From CAVTHK01 sp964552235 (lineage in GTDB: Bacteria > Spirochaetota > Spirochaetia > SZUA-6 > CAVTHK01): a stretch of 64,000 nucleotides of DNA. Numbering within the stretch: position 1 is the first letter of the stretch; each line of letters starts with the position of its first letter. Positions 23,886 to 32,291 of the stretch are shown here, one piece after another. The notes under the pieces were generated by a model that saw nothing but the letters and a program-made list of their open reading frames with translations, had not been told where the DNA came from and did no database searches. The stretch lies in assembly GCA_964552235.1 (NCBI GenBank), contig CAZKGO010000009.1:1-64000 (forward strand), given 5' to 3'. A program made the position numbers and the translations under genes.

Positions 23886-25001
23886 ATGCGACTGCTGTTT
23901 GTGATCCAGGGCGAAGGCCGCGGCCACATGACCCAGGCCGTTGCCCTGCGCGACATGCTCGTGCGCCGCGGCCACACCGTGGTCGAGGCCCTCGTCGGTT
24001 GCAGCCGCCGCCGCCAGATCCCCGCCTTTTTCTTCGAGCGCATCCGCTGTCCGGTGCGCAGCTTCGAGAGCCCGAACTTTGTCGTGGCCAACGACCGGCG
24101 GATCCTCATCGCCCGCTCCGTGGTGTACAGCTTCGCGAGGACCCTTGTCTACCTGCAGAGCGTCGCGTTCGTGCGCCGCCGCATCCGGGCCCTGGCCCCC
24201 GACCTGGTGGTGAACTTCTACGAGCCGATGAGCAGCTGGGCCTGCAGCCTGCGCCTGCGGGCCGTGCCGTACGTGACCCTGGGCCACCAGTACCTGTTCC
24301 TTCATCCTTCGTCCATCTTTCCCGGGCGCAGCCTGTTCGCCCGGCTCGGCGCCCAGCTCTACACCATCGCCTTCTCGCTGCGGGCGCGCAGGCGCCTGGC
24401 GCTCTCGTTCACGCCGATGGCCGATCGGCCCGGCCGCAGGCTCTACGTGGTGCCGCCCCTGCTGCGGGAGCAGGTGCGGCAGCTGCGCCCTACGACCGGC
24501 GGCCACATCCTCGGCTACATGCTCAACCCGGGCTACGCGGGGCAGATCATCCGCTGGCACGAGCGGCACCCGGAGGTCGAGGCCCACTTTTTCTGGGACA
24601 GGCGCGACGCCCCCGACGACCTCCAGGTGCGGCTGCGCCTGCATTTTCACCGCATCGACGACGAGAAGTTCCTCCGGCTGATGGGAAGCTGCCGCGGCTA
24701 CGCGGGCACGGCCGGCTTCGAGAGCGTGTGCGAGGCGCTCTACCTGCGCAAGCCGGCCCTGGTGGTGCCGACAGCGGGCCACTTCGACCAGCGGTGCAAC
24801 GCCCTCGACGCATTTCGCGCAGGCGCCGGGGTGGCGGCAGACTCGTTCGATCTCGACCGGCTGATGGCCCTCATCGCCGTCTATGACGGCGACAACCACG
24901 GGTTCGGAGCCTGGGCGGACCAGGCCGAGCCGATGTTCCTGCGGCACCTGGAAGCGGCAGCCGCGCGGCGACGCCACAGACGCGAGGGGGATCCGGCATG
25001 A
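23886..25001 (+). CDS. GT-B type glycosyltransferase (MJ1255/VC2487-like)
   Basis: A 371-aa protein. The N-terminus MRLLFVIQGEGRGHMTQA is the glycosyltransferase hallmark of MJ1255-like and MurG-like proteins. C-terminal GTAGFESVCEALYLRKPALVVPTAGHFDQ is the nucleotide-sugar site of the GT-B fold. There are no obvious membrane helices apart from hydrophobic surface segments. A role in glycolipid or wall glycan synthesis is likely, but acceptor and donor are unknown. The ribosome site is GGAGAATC. The stop overlaps a small broken frame downstream by ATGA. Confidence 0.85.
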   Translation: MRLLFVIQGEGRGHMTQAVALRDMLVRRGHTVVEALVGCSRRRQIPAFFFERIRCPVRSFESPNFVVANDRRILIARSVVYSFARTLVYLQSVAFVRRRIRALAPDLVVNFYEPMSSWACSLRLRAVPYVTLGHQYLFLHPSSIFPGRSLFARLGAQLYTIAFSLRARRRLALSFTPMADRPGRRLYVVPPLLREQVRQLRPTTGGHILGYMLNPGYAGQIIRWHERHPEVEAHFFWDRRDAPDDLQVRLRLHFHRIDDEKFLRLMGSCRGYAGTAGFESVCEALYLRKPALVVPTAGHFDQRCNALDAFRAGAGVAADSFDLDRLMALIAVYDGDNHGFGAWADQAEPMFLRHLEAAAARRRHRREGDPA

Positions 25002-25218
25002 ACGACGACAGCCACGGCGGACCGTGGCGGGGCCTGGTACCCCCGCAGCTGCTGTTCGCGCGGCGCGAGTTCCTCGGCGTGGCGCTGGAGCCGCCGGACA
25101 CCCGGCCGGGCGACGGTTCCTGTTGTACGTCGAGGCGATCGACGGGCGCCTGACGCAGAGGCTCGGGCTCAACGAGACGGTCGAGCGGGTGCTCGTCTTC
25201 CAGACGCGGCTGCCGTAG
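24998..25218 (+). pseudogene. Small frameshifted gene coupled to the glycosyltransferase
   Basis: An ATG overlapping the glycosyltransferase stop opens a frame reading MNDDSHGGPWRGLVPPQLL and on to about residue 38. In the -1 frame from 25114 the sequence continues sensibly as RFLLYVEAIDGRLTQRL to a stop at 25218. One missing base near 25110-25115, next to a GGG run, would explain it; restored, the product would be about 73 aa. No family is recognised. Either a recent pseudogene or a sequencing error. Confidence 0.55.
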
Positions 25219-25262
25219 AGCGGACGCGCCTGCGCGCAGGCAACGCACGCCCGACGGCGCGT

Positions 25263-25304
25263 TTGACTCCACAGTCTGACTTGTATACACTCGAGTCATG
25301 ACTC
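25263..25304 (+). promoter_or_regulatory. Promoter and palindromic operator of the RHH-VapC module
   Basis: TTGACT (25263-25268), 17-base spacer, TACACT (25286-25291). Immediately after is the perfect 12-base palindrome GAGTCATGACTC (25293-25304), and the half-site TGACTC recurs over the -35 at 25264-25269. This placement fits autorepression by the ribbon-helix-helix antitoxin, alone or with toxin. Confidence 0.75.
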
Positions 25305-25323
25305 TACGGGATGGAGTCGCACC

Positions 25324-25578
25324 GTGAGCTACATCACTCTACGCCAGATACCTCCCGCGATCGAGAAGAAGCTGAGGACGATGGCCGCTGCCAGCGGAAC
25401 GAGCCTGAACAAGACCATCATCAGGGTGCTCGCGCGCGCCCTGGGAGTGCCGGAGGGGGGCGAGAAGGCCCGGGACCTGTCAGACCTCGCGGGCACCTGG
25501 AGCGAGCAGGAGGCGGCCGAGTTCGATGAGGCCGTCGCCGCGTTCGAGCAGATCGACGACGAAGTCTGGCGTTCATGA
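25324..25578 (+). CDS. Ribbon-helix-helix antitoxin (VapB-like)
   Basis: An 84-aa protein starting GTG (GGAG seven bases upstream). The N-terminal ITLRQIPPAIEKKLRTMAAASGTSLNKTIIRVLARAL is a ribbon-helix-helix DNA-binding domain of the FitA/DUF-type antitoxins. The acidic C-terminal half (AAEFDEAVAAFEQIDDEVW) is the likely toxin-neutralising tail. The stop overlaps the vapC start by ATGA. Confidence 0.88.
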   Translation: MSYITLRQIPPAIEKKLRTMAAASGTSLNKTIIRVLARALGVPEGGEKARDLSDLAGTWSEQEAAEFDEAVAAFEQIDDEVWRS

Positions 25579-25964
25579 GAATCTGCCTCGACACGAGCGC
25601 CTACTCCGCCCTCAAGCGGGGCGACCCCCGCGTTGCGAAGATCATGGAGACCGCGGAGGACATCCTTGTACCGGCCGTTGTTCTGGGCGAGCTACATGCG
25701 GGCTTTCAGATGGGAGAGCGCTCCGAGCGCAACACGCGCGAGCTCGAGGAATTCCTCAACCGGCCCGGCGTGCTCGTCGTCGACGTGGATCGACGCGCAG
25801 CCGAACGCTATGGGCTGCTCTTCAAGACGCTCAAGGCGACCGGCCGGCCCGTGCCCACCAACGATCTCTGGATTGCCGCCGTCGCCGTCGAGACGGGTTC
25901 ACGGGTGCTCAGCGACGACGCTCATTTCGACGTGATCCCGGGCGTGTTCCGCCTCCGCGGCTGA
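25575..25964 (+). CDS. vapC: PIN-domain ribonuclease toxin (VapC family)
   Basis: A 129-aa PIN domain with acidic residues for metal binding at Asp6 (CLDTSAY), Glu39 (VLGELHAG), Asp97 (TNDLWIAA) and Asp114/115 (LSDDAHFD). It is intact and expected to be an active RNase toxin. Coupled by ATGA to the antitoxin. Located between a glycosyltransferase and the GH116 genes, with no mobile-element genes nearby. Confidence 0.92.
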   Translation: MRICLDTSAYSALKRGDPRVAKIMETAEDILVPAVVLGELHAGFQMGERSERNTRELEEFLNRPGVLVVDVDRRAAERYGLLFKTLKATGRPVPTNDLWIAAVAVETGSRVLSDDAHFDVIPGVFRLRG

Positions 25965-25982
25965 CCCGGCAGGCGCGAGCCC

Positions 25983-28658
25983 TCAGCAGCGCAGCTCCAG
26001 AGGCCTGCCGCGCTCGATGCGCACCGGCGCGGCGAACCGCAGCGTGTCGCCCTCGAGGGCGTGGGCGACCGCGGCGCCGCCGAGCGTCACGCGCACGCTG
26101 GGCTTGCCGCGCAGGCGGTCGAGGGAGAACTCGCGCAGGGCGAGCGTCCCGCCGAGCACCGTGAGGCGCGCGCGGTTGCCTTCGAGCTGGAAGACTCCCC
26201 ACGACTCCTGCACGCTCCAGAAGGCCGAGAAGCGGGCGCCGGCGGGAGCACCGCCGGCCGGCTCGAGCGGCGCAAAGCCGATCGAAGCCTCGGTCATGTC
26301 GAATCTGAAACCGGAAAAGGCGAGCAGCAGCGCGTAGGAGGCCATCGAGCGGGCGTAGTTGCTGCCGCACTCGATCTCGTTCCAGGGGTTGCGCTTGGCT
26401 CCGTCGTAGCGGGCGCGGACCGCCCGCACGATCGCCAGGCCCTCGTCGAGGAGCCCCTCCTGGATCATGTGGCAGGCGGCCTGGTACTCGAAGCCGGCCA
26501 TCATCTCCTCGGCGTACGGAACCGGGAGCGCCGGCTTGGCCCGCGGGAAGCTGCAGATGACGGCGCCGCCTTCGTCGTTGAGCGCGAAGACGCGGCACGG
26601 GTTGGCCAGATCGCGGACGCTCGCCTTGTAGTTGTGGCGGAAGACCGCCTCCAGCGCCCTGCGGGTCTTGGCTGCGTCAAAGACGCGGCCGAGCCCGACG
26701 ATGTTCGCGTGCCACTGGGCGAGCACCTGGTCGAGAAGGCAGCCCTCGGCCACCTGGTACTTGATCTCGCCGTGCTCCTCGTCCCAGTAGGTGTCGCGGG
26801 CGTCGCCGCTTCCCTCGTCGGCGCCGGGGTAGCCGGCGAGGATCGCGCGATCGCGGATGTCGACCTTGTGGAAGTAGTACTCGCCGTTGAAGAGGTTGGA
26901 GTCGACCCACCCGCGGCCGCGCTCGAACAGCGCGCGGTACTCCGCTGCGGCATCCCGGTCGCCCAGGTGCTCGGCCATCTGCGCAGCGGCCTCGAGAGCG
27001 GCGAGGTAAAAGCCGGTGAGCCAGGAGTTGGGCCCGAACAGCTCCATGTCCAGGGTGTGGTGCTGGCGGCCTTCGAGCACGCCGTCGCGGTCGCGGTCCC
27101 AGCGGTCGCGGTTGGCCTCGGACCAGGCCCAGGCGATCGCGCTCCTGATCTGCGGCCAGTGCGAGCGCAGCCACCCGGTGTCGCCCGAGATCTTCCACTC
27201 GCGGTAGGCCTTGATCACGGCTCCGAACTGGCCGTCGGCGCAGGGCCGGAAGGACGTGCGCTGCCTGCCGAGCGGAAGCTGCAGCCGGAAGGTCATGTCG
27301 CCGCCGGGGCCCAGGTTGTAGCGCAGCTCGGCGTCGCGCATCGAGCGCTCGAGGGCGGGAAAGAGAAAGGGCAGCGCGTAGGCGTAGTTCCAGACGTGCT
27401 GGCAGCTTCCTTCGCAGCAGCCTTCGTGGGGGTGGCAGCCCTCGAAGCCGTAGAAGGTGCCGTCCTCGAGGCGCATCACGGTCGGCGACTTGAGGATCGA
27501 GAGATTGGCGCTCACAGCGTCGAGCACCGGCTCGGGAAGGGTGCTGCCGAAGAGAGCATCGCGGAACTCGCGCGTCTGTCGAGCCAGGCGCTTCCAGTTG
27601 CCGAAGCAGTAGAGGGCGCTCTCGGTCGAATCGCGGAAGACGGTGGCGTACCAGTTCTTCCAGGTGCGCGGCCGGCAGGCCCCGCCGCAGCCGCACTCCG
27701 CGGCGCCCGCCGCGCCGCCGGCGCTCGCGGCGCCGCAGCCTTCGCCCTCGACCTCCGGGTTCCAGTAGTTGGTGCAGTTGGGAAACGACCAGCTCACCAC
27801 GAAGCGGGCTGTCGCGGCGGCGCCGGGCTCCACGTGCAGGTGCGCGGCCAACAGCGCGATGTCGTCGCCGCTGTACTGCTTGCGCCCGCTGGAGGCGCCG
27901 CTGTAGCGGCGGTTGGCAAAGGGGCCGGGCTTGAGCAGGTCCTGCCAGTAGACGGCCAGGTTGTCGAACCACCGGCCGCGGTACAGGTACTCCTGGTAGC
28001 TCACCCCGTCGCAGTCGGTGGCGATCGTGAGATCGCCGAACGCGGGGTCGCCGGAGGCGATCGCGTCGGAGTCGAGGCGCAGCAGCGAGAGGCCGCCGTC
28101 GCGGCGATAGCGGTTGCGCGCCCCCGAGGCGAGCGGGTTGCGGGCTACGAGGACGACCGTGTAGGCGAGCTGCTCGGAGGTCGTGTTGCGCGCCTCGATC
28201 TCGAAGAACGCGGCGGGGATGCCCGAGTCGCGGTCGTTGTGAGGAATGAAGGGGTTAAAGGCCTCGAGGCGCACCTGCCCCGGGAAGCCCTGATCCTCGA
28301 ACGTCAGCCTGGCCAGCGGATAGGTTCCCGTGAACTCGACGTCGCGGAAGTGCGGAAGCCCCGCGAGCGAGTCCCGCGGCGCGCCGAAGCCGAACCCGCT
28401 GTACCGCCCGCCGCCCAGCTCGCCGGTGTAGGGCGGCGCGAGGTCGCCCTGCAGGACGCGCGCGTCGATGACCCGGCCGTCGCGCTCGGCCCTGATCGCG
28501 AAGTGGCTCGGCCCGTTGCGGCTGCCCTTGTTGGGCCTGTTGAAAATCTCCCAGTCGACGAGCGCGCCGTTGCCCGCCAGGCCGATCGAGCCTGTGCCCA
28601 GGCCGCCCAGCGGAAAGGAGACCTCCCTGGCGCCGGCCCCGCGATACACGAATGCCAT
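25983..28658 (-). CDS. GH116-type beta-glycosidase (DUF608/GBA2-like), copy 1
   Basis: An 891-aa protein of the non-lysosomal glucosylceramidase/GH116 superfamily. The N-terminal beta-sandwich starts GAREVSFPLGGLGTGSIGL. The (alpha/alpha)6 catalytic domain has FEGCHPHEGCCEGSCQHVWNYA (around residue 400), CADGQFGAVIKAYREWKISGDTGWL and QHHTLDMELFGPNSW. By position, the Glu of FEGC or CEGSC is the candidate nucleophile; I could not verify which. No signal peptide, so cytoplasmic hydrolysis of imported beta-glucosides/xylosides is likely. Ribosome site GGGAGCAGGC. Confidence 0.85.
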   Translation of the reverse strand: MAFVYRGAGAREVSFPLGGLGTGSIGLAGNGALVDWEIFNRPNKGSRNGPSHFAIRAERDGRVIDARVLQGDLAPPYTGELGGGRYSGFGFGAPRDSLAGLPHFRDVEFTGTYPLARLTFEDQGFPGQVRLEAFNPFIPHNDRDSGIPAAFFEIEARNTTSEQLAYTVVLVARNPLASGARNRYRRDGGLSLLRLDSDAIASGDPAFGDLTIATDCDGVSYQEYLYRGRWFDNLAVYWQDLLKPGPFANRRYSGASSGRKQYSGDDIALLAAHLHVEPGAAATARFVVSWSFPNCTNYWNPEVEGEGCGAASAGGAAGAAECGCGGACRPRTWKNWYATVFRDSTESALYCFGNWKRLARQTREFRDALFGSTLPEPVLDAVSANLSILKSPTVMRLEDGTFYGFEGCHPHEGCCEGSCQHVWNYAYALPFLFPALERSMRDAELRYNLGPGGDMTFRLQLPLGRQRTSFRPCADGQFGAVIKAYREWKISGDTGWLRSHWPQIRSAIAWAWSEANRDRWDRDRDGVLEGRQHHTLDMELFGPNSWLTGFYLAALEAAAQMAEHLGDRDAAAEYRALFERGRGWVDSNLFNGEYYFHKVDIRDRAILAGYPGADEGSGDARDTYWDEEHGEIKYQVAEGCLLDQVLAQWHANIVGLGRVFDAAKTRRALEAVFRHNYKASVRDLANPCRVFALNDEGGAVICSFPRAKPALPVPYAEEMMAGFEYQAACHMIQEGLLDEGLAIVRAVRARYDGAKRNPWNEIECGSNYARSMASYALLLAFSGFRFDMTEASIGFAPLEPAGGAPAGARFSAFWSVQESWGVFQLEGNRARLTVLGGTLALREFSLDRLRGKPSVRVTLGGAAVAHALEGDTLRFAAPVRIERGRPLELRC

Positions 28659-28673
28659 GCCTGCTCCCGGCGA

Positions 28674-28703
28674 ACCGTAGCATCGCGCTCAGCGGCCGGT
28701 CAA
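28674..28703 (-). promoter_or_regulatory. Promoter of GH116 copy 1
   Basis: Minus strand: TTGACC (28703-28698), 18-base spacer, TACGGT (28679-28674). The -35 sits in GGTTTGACCGGCCGC (28706-28692), nearly identical to the sequence at the divergent promoter. Confidence 0.6.
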
Positions 28704-28788
28704 ACCGGAGGCCGGCCGCGGCGCCCCGCGGTGCGCAGCCCGCGCAGCGGCGCGGCGCCTCGCCGCCCCGGACCGCAGCCGGCGCGGC

Positions 28789-28817
28789 TTGACCGACCGC
28801 GCGCCAGACCCTACGCT
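28789..28817 (+). promoter_or_regulatory. Promoter of GH116 copy 2
   Basis: TTGACC (28789-28794), 17-base spacer, TACGCT (28812-28817). The -35 sits in GGCTTGACCGACCGC (28786-28800). The 179-base gap between the two GH116 genes contains these two divergent promoters and otherwise GC-rich sequence with no gene. Confidence 0.65.
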
Positions 28818-28837
28818 GGCCGCCAGGAGGAGCAACG

Positions 28838-31396
28838 ATGGCTGCCGGCAACCACCAGTTCAACGGACCCTACACCGGGGACAACCTGACAAAGGTCGCC
28901 TTTCCGCTCGGCGGAATCGGCGCGGGCATGCTCTGCTTCGAGGGCTGCGGCGCGCTCTCCCACGTCTCGCTGCGCGGCAGGCCGGAGATCTACAACGAGC
29001 CGCTGGCCTTTTCGGCGCTGTGGGTCGAGGGGCTCGGCGCCCGCGTGCTCGAGGGGCCGGTGCCCGAGTGGAAGCTGTTCTTTCCCTGGGCCGACAGCCA
29101 GCGCCTGTCCAGCGGCAACGGGGGAGGCGGCAAGAGCTACGGCCTGCCCCGTTTTGCCAGGGCGAGCTTTCTCGCGCGCTTTCCCTTTGCCACGCTGAGC
29201 CTCGGCGACTCCTGGCCCCTCGACGTCGAGATCACGGGCTGGAGCCCCTTTGTGCCCGGCGACGCGGACGCATCGAGCCTGCCGGTGGCCGGCATCGAGG
29301 TGCGCCTGCGCAACCGCAGCAGGAAGACCCTGCGGGCGGTCTACTCGTTCCACTCCCGCAACTTCCTGGCCACCGGCGCGGGCGGCGACAGCGTCTCCCG
29401 CGTCGCCGGCGGCTTCGTGCTGCGCCAGGCCGGCAGCGACGCCCGGCCGCAGGACGAGGCGGCCTTCGCGGCCGTGATCGGGGAGCCGGGCGCCCGCGTC
29501 GACGCCTCGTGGTTCCGCGGCGGCTGGTGGGACCCGCTCACGATGGTGTGGAAGGCGATCAGCTCGGGCAAACCCGAGGACCGCGACCCGCCCCGCGAAG
29601 GCGGCCCCAGCCCGGGCGCCAGCACGGCGATCGCCCTGCGCCTCGCCCCCGGCGCCGAGCGCACCGTGCGCCTCCTGCTCGCCTGGTACGCGCCCAGGAC
29701 CGACCTTGTCACCGGCAAGGGCGTCGACGACGAGAGGCAGGCCCCCGGCACCTACTCGCCCTGGTACGCCGCGCGCTTCGGCGGCATCGAGCAGGTGCTC
29801 GAGCACTGGAAGAAAGAATACGCAAGGATGAAGGCTGCAAGCGAGACCTTTGCCCGCTGCTTCTATGACACGACCCTGCCGCCCGCGGTGGTCGAGGCGA
29901 TCGCCGCGAACCTCACGATCCTCAAGTCGCCCACGGTGCTGCGCCAGGCCGACGGGAGGCTCTGGTGCTGGGAAGGCTGCTGCGACAGCAAGGGCTGCTG
30001 CCCCGGCAGCTGCACCCACGTGTGGAACTACGCGCAGGCGATCCCGCACCTGTTCCCCGCCCTCGAGCGCAGCCTGCGGTGGAGCGAGTTCCACGAGGGC
30101 CAGGACGACCAGGGACAGCAGTCGTTCCGCGTGCCGCTGCCGATCCGCAAGGCCGTGCAGGAGCGGCCGCCTGCGGCCGACGGCCAGCTCGGCGGCATCA
30201 TCAAGGTCTACCGCGACTGGCGTGTGAGCGGCGACACCGACTGGCTGCGCTCGCTGTGGCCCCTGGTCAAGCGGAGCATCGACTACTGCATCAGCCACTG
30301 GGACCCCGATCGCAGCGGGCTGCTCGTCGAGCCCCACCACAACACCTACGACATCGAGTTCTGGGGCGCCGACGGGATGTGCGGCAGCTTCTACGCCGCC
30401 GCCCTGCGCGCCGCCGCGCTCATGGCCGAGGCCCTCGGCGACGACCCGAGGCCCTATCAGGAGCTCTACGAGAAGAGCCGCAGCCGCCTCGAGAACGAGC
30501 TGTTCGACGGCGAGTACTTCGTGCAGCACGTCCAGTGGAAGGGCCTGCGCGCCGGAGATCCGACCACGTTCAAGACGCTGGAGCAGACCAGCTACGGCTC
30601 GGCCGAGGCGCGGGAGCTGCTCGGCGCCGAAGGGCCGAAGTACCAGTACGGCCCCGGCTGCCTGTCCGACGGAGTACTCGGCGCCTGGATGGCCGAGGTC
30701 TGCGGCGTGGGCGAAGTGCTCGACCGCTCCAAGGTCACCAGCCACCTGGCATCGGTCTACCGCTACAACTTCCGCCGCAGCCTCGAGGATCACGCCAACC
30801 CCCAACGGCCGACCTACGCGGTGGGCGGCGAGCCCGGCCTTCTGCTGTGCTCCTGGCCCAAGGGAGGCAAGCCTTCGCTGCCGATGGTCTACAGCGACGA
30901 GGTGTGGACCGGCATCGAGTACCAGGTCGCCTCGCACCTGATCCTGCGCGGCCGCCTCAGGGAGGGCCTCGCCATCGTCGAGGCTGCCCGCTGCCGCTAC
31001 GACGGCAGGACGCGCAACCCCTTCAACGAGTACGAGTGCGGGCACTGGTACGGCCGCGCCCAGGCTTCGTACGCGCTGCTGCAGGCCCTCACGGGGGCGC
31101 GCTACGACGCCGTCGAGCGGGTGCTCACGATCGCGCCCGCCGCAGCCGGCGACTTCAGGGCGTTCCTCGCCACGGCCACCGGCTACGGAACCGTGGGCGT
31201 CAAGAGGGGCAAGCCGTTCGTGGAAGTGAAGAGCGGCAGGATCGTTGTGGACCGTATCGACTACAGGCCGGCTGAGCCGGCGCCGGCGGGCGCCAAGGCG
31301 GCCAGGCGCCGGCGGCCGGCCTCCGCGAGGGCGCTCAAGCGGCCGCGCCCAGCGCCAGCGCGGCGTAGCCGACGACGCGCGAGCGGCTCCCGGTAA
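28838..31396 (+). CDS. GH116-type beta-glycosidase (DUF608/GBA2-like), copy 2
   Basis: An 852-aa paralogue in the opposite orientation. N-terminal DNLTKVAFPLGGIGAGMLC; catalytic part CWEGCCDSKGCCPGSCTHVWNYAQ near residue 385, DGQLGGIIKVYRDWRVSGDTDWL and PHHNTYDIEFWG. In the cysteine-rich block, copy 1 has CEGSC where this one has CPGSC; the Glu of (F/W)EGC is shared. AGGAGGAGCAACG precedes the ATG. The C-terminal ~45 residues are Arg/Ala/Pro-rich and overlap the convergent Memo-like gene by 62 bases, so this tail looks like a coding extension beyond the enzyme. Confidence 0.85.
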   Translation: MAAGNHQFNGPYTGDNLTKVAFPLGGIGAGMLCFEGCGALSHVSLRGRPEIYNEPLAFSALWVEGLGARVLEGPVPEWKLFFPWADSQRLSSGNGGGGKSYGLPRFARASFLARFPFATLSLGDSWPLDVEITGWSPFVPGDADASSLPVAGIEVRLRNRSRKTLRAVYSFHSRNFLATGAGGDSVSRVAGGFVLRQAGSDARPQDEAAFAAVIGEPGARVDASWFRGGWWDPLTMVWKAISSGKPEDRDPPREGGPSPGASTAIALRLAPGAERTVRLLLAWYAPRTDLVTGKGVDDERQAPGTYSPWYAARFGGIEQVLEHWKKEYARMKAASETFARCFYDTTLPPAVVEAIAANLTILKSPTVLRQADGRLWCWEGCCDSKGCCPGSCTHVWNYAQAIPHLFPALERSLRWSEFHEGQDDQGQQSFRVPLPIRKAVQERPPAADGQLGGIIKVYRDWRVSGDTDWLRSLWPLVKRSIDYCISHWDPDRSGLLVEPHHNTYDIEFWGADGMCGSFYAAALRAAALMAEALGDDPRPYQELYEKSRSRLENELFDGEYFVQHVQWKGLRAGDPTTFKTLEQTSYGSAEARELLGAEGPKYQYGPGCLSDGVLGAWMAEVCGVGEVLDRSKVTSHLASVYRYNFRRSLEDHANPQRPTYAVGGEPGLLLCSWPKGGKPSLPMVYSDEVWTGIEYQVASHLILRGRLREGLAIVEAARCRYDGRTRNPFNEYECGHWYGRAQASYALLQALTGARYDAVERVLTIAPAAAGDFRAFLATATGYGTVGVKRGKPFVEVKSGRIVVDRIDYRPAEPAPAGAKAARRRRPASARALKRPRPAPARRSRRRASGSR

Positions 31397-32189
31397 CGTC
31401 GCCGGAGCTGCAGGCGGCCAGGAGCACAGGCGGCCGCCCGCCCGCGACTTTCGACAGCAGCAGCAGCGTGGTCACGGCCGAGGCGCCGCACAGCTCGCAG
31501 GGCCCCAGCTGCGCCCGCTCGTGGAAGCGGCTCGGGTCGCCCTCGAGGATCGCGGCCAGGGTGCGCTCGTCGATGCGCCTGGCGTCGTCGTAAGCGTGGT
31601 AGTGCGAGAGGTCGGTGGAGGCGATGTACAGCGCCCGCCTGCCCTCCAGGACCTTGCGCAGCGCTGCGGCCAGCCGCTGGCATGTCTCGAAGGCGCCGTC
31701 GCCTATGAGGATCGGCACGATCGGCACGGCGCCAAGGAGCACCTGAACGAAGGGCAGCTGCATCTCGAGGCTGTGCTCGCTCTCGTGAGCCTCGGGCCTG
31801 AAGCCCACGCAGCGCTCCCCTGATATCAGCCGGGTCACGGTCTCCTGGTCGACGGGCAGGTCGCCCAGCGGCGTGCGGTAGGAGGAGTAGCGGCCGACCG
31901 ACGCCCCGCGGAAGTGCAGGTGATGCGAAGGCCCGAGCAGCACCACCGCGTCGAAGCGCTCGCCCTCCACCATTCGGTAGCCGGCAGCGGCGACGGCGCC
32001 CGAGTACGTGTAGCCCGCGTGGGGTAGGATCAGGCCCCACGGCCGGCCGGCTGCCGGGTCAGGGGCGGGCGCCTGGCGCAGAAGACGGCGGATTTCGCTC
32101 TCCAGCTCCCTGGGTTCGGCCGGGTAAAAGGAACCGGCCACCGAGGGCAGCCGCGTCTCGCAGGATCGGTCGGGGCTCGGTGTGAACAT
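31335..32189 (-). CDS. AmmeMemoRadiSam system protein B (Memo family)
   Basis: A 284-aa Memo-family protein, structurally related to extradiol dioxygenases. Conserved blocks: GSFYPAEP, LILPHAGYTYSGAVAA, LLGPSHHLHF, ESEHSLEMQLPF and ASTDLSHY, which provide the His metal ligands. In many bacteria and archaea it is encoded with AMMECR1 and a radical SAM protein; neither is present here, so it stands alone. Start chosen at MFTPSP for GGGAGGAG upstream. Function of the family in prokaryotes is unsettled. Confidence 0.88.
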   Translation of the reverse strand: MFTPSPDRSCETRLPSVAGSFYPAEPRELESEIRRLLRQAPAPDPAAGRPWGLILPHAGYTYSGAVAAAGYRMVEGERFDAVVLLGPSHHLHFRGASVGRYSSYRTPLGDLPVDQETVTRLISGERCVGFRPEAHESEHSLEMQLPFVQVLLGAVPIVPILIGDGAFETCQRLAAALRKVLEGRRALYIASTDLSHYHAYDDARRIDERTLAAILEGDPSRFHERAQLGPCELCGASAVTTLLLLSKVAGGRPPVLLAACSSGDVTGSRSRVVGYAALALGAAA

Positions 32190-32205
32190 GACTCCTCCCG
32201 CGCCG

Positions 32206-32234
32206 ATTATGACGCCGCCCGCTGCCGCGCTCAA
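32206..32234 (-). promoter_or_regulatory. Promoter of the Memo-like gene
   Basis: Minus strand: TTGAGC (32234-32229), 17-base spacer, CATAAT (32211-32206), then a short leader with GGGAGGAG before the ATG. The -10 to ATG segment is nearly the same as in front of the FAD oxidoreductase gene at 63710. Confidence 0.6.
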
Positions 32235-32291
32235 GGCCCGCCTCCTCACACGCCTCCCGCGGCCGGCCGATAAGGAAACAGGGAGGGCCTG

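Noticed and set aside
23820..23886. CRISPR, tRNA, rRNA or insertion-sequence features anywhere in the window
   Set aside because: I found no regularly spaced direct repeats with spacers, no CCA-type tRNA folds in the gaps, no rRNA sequence and no transposase domains.
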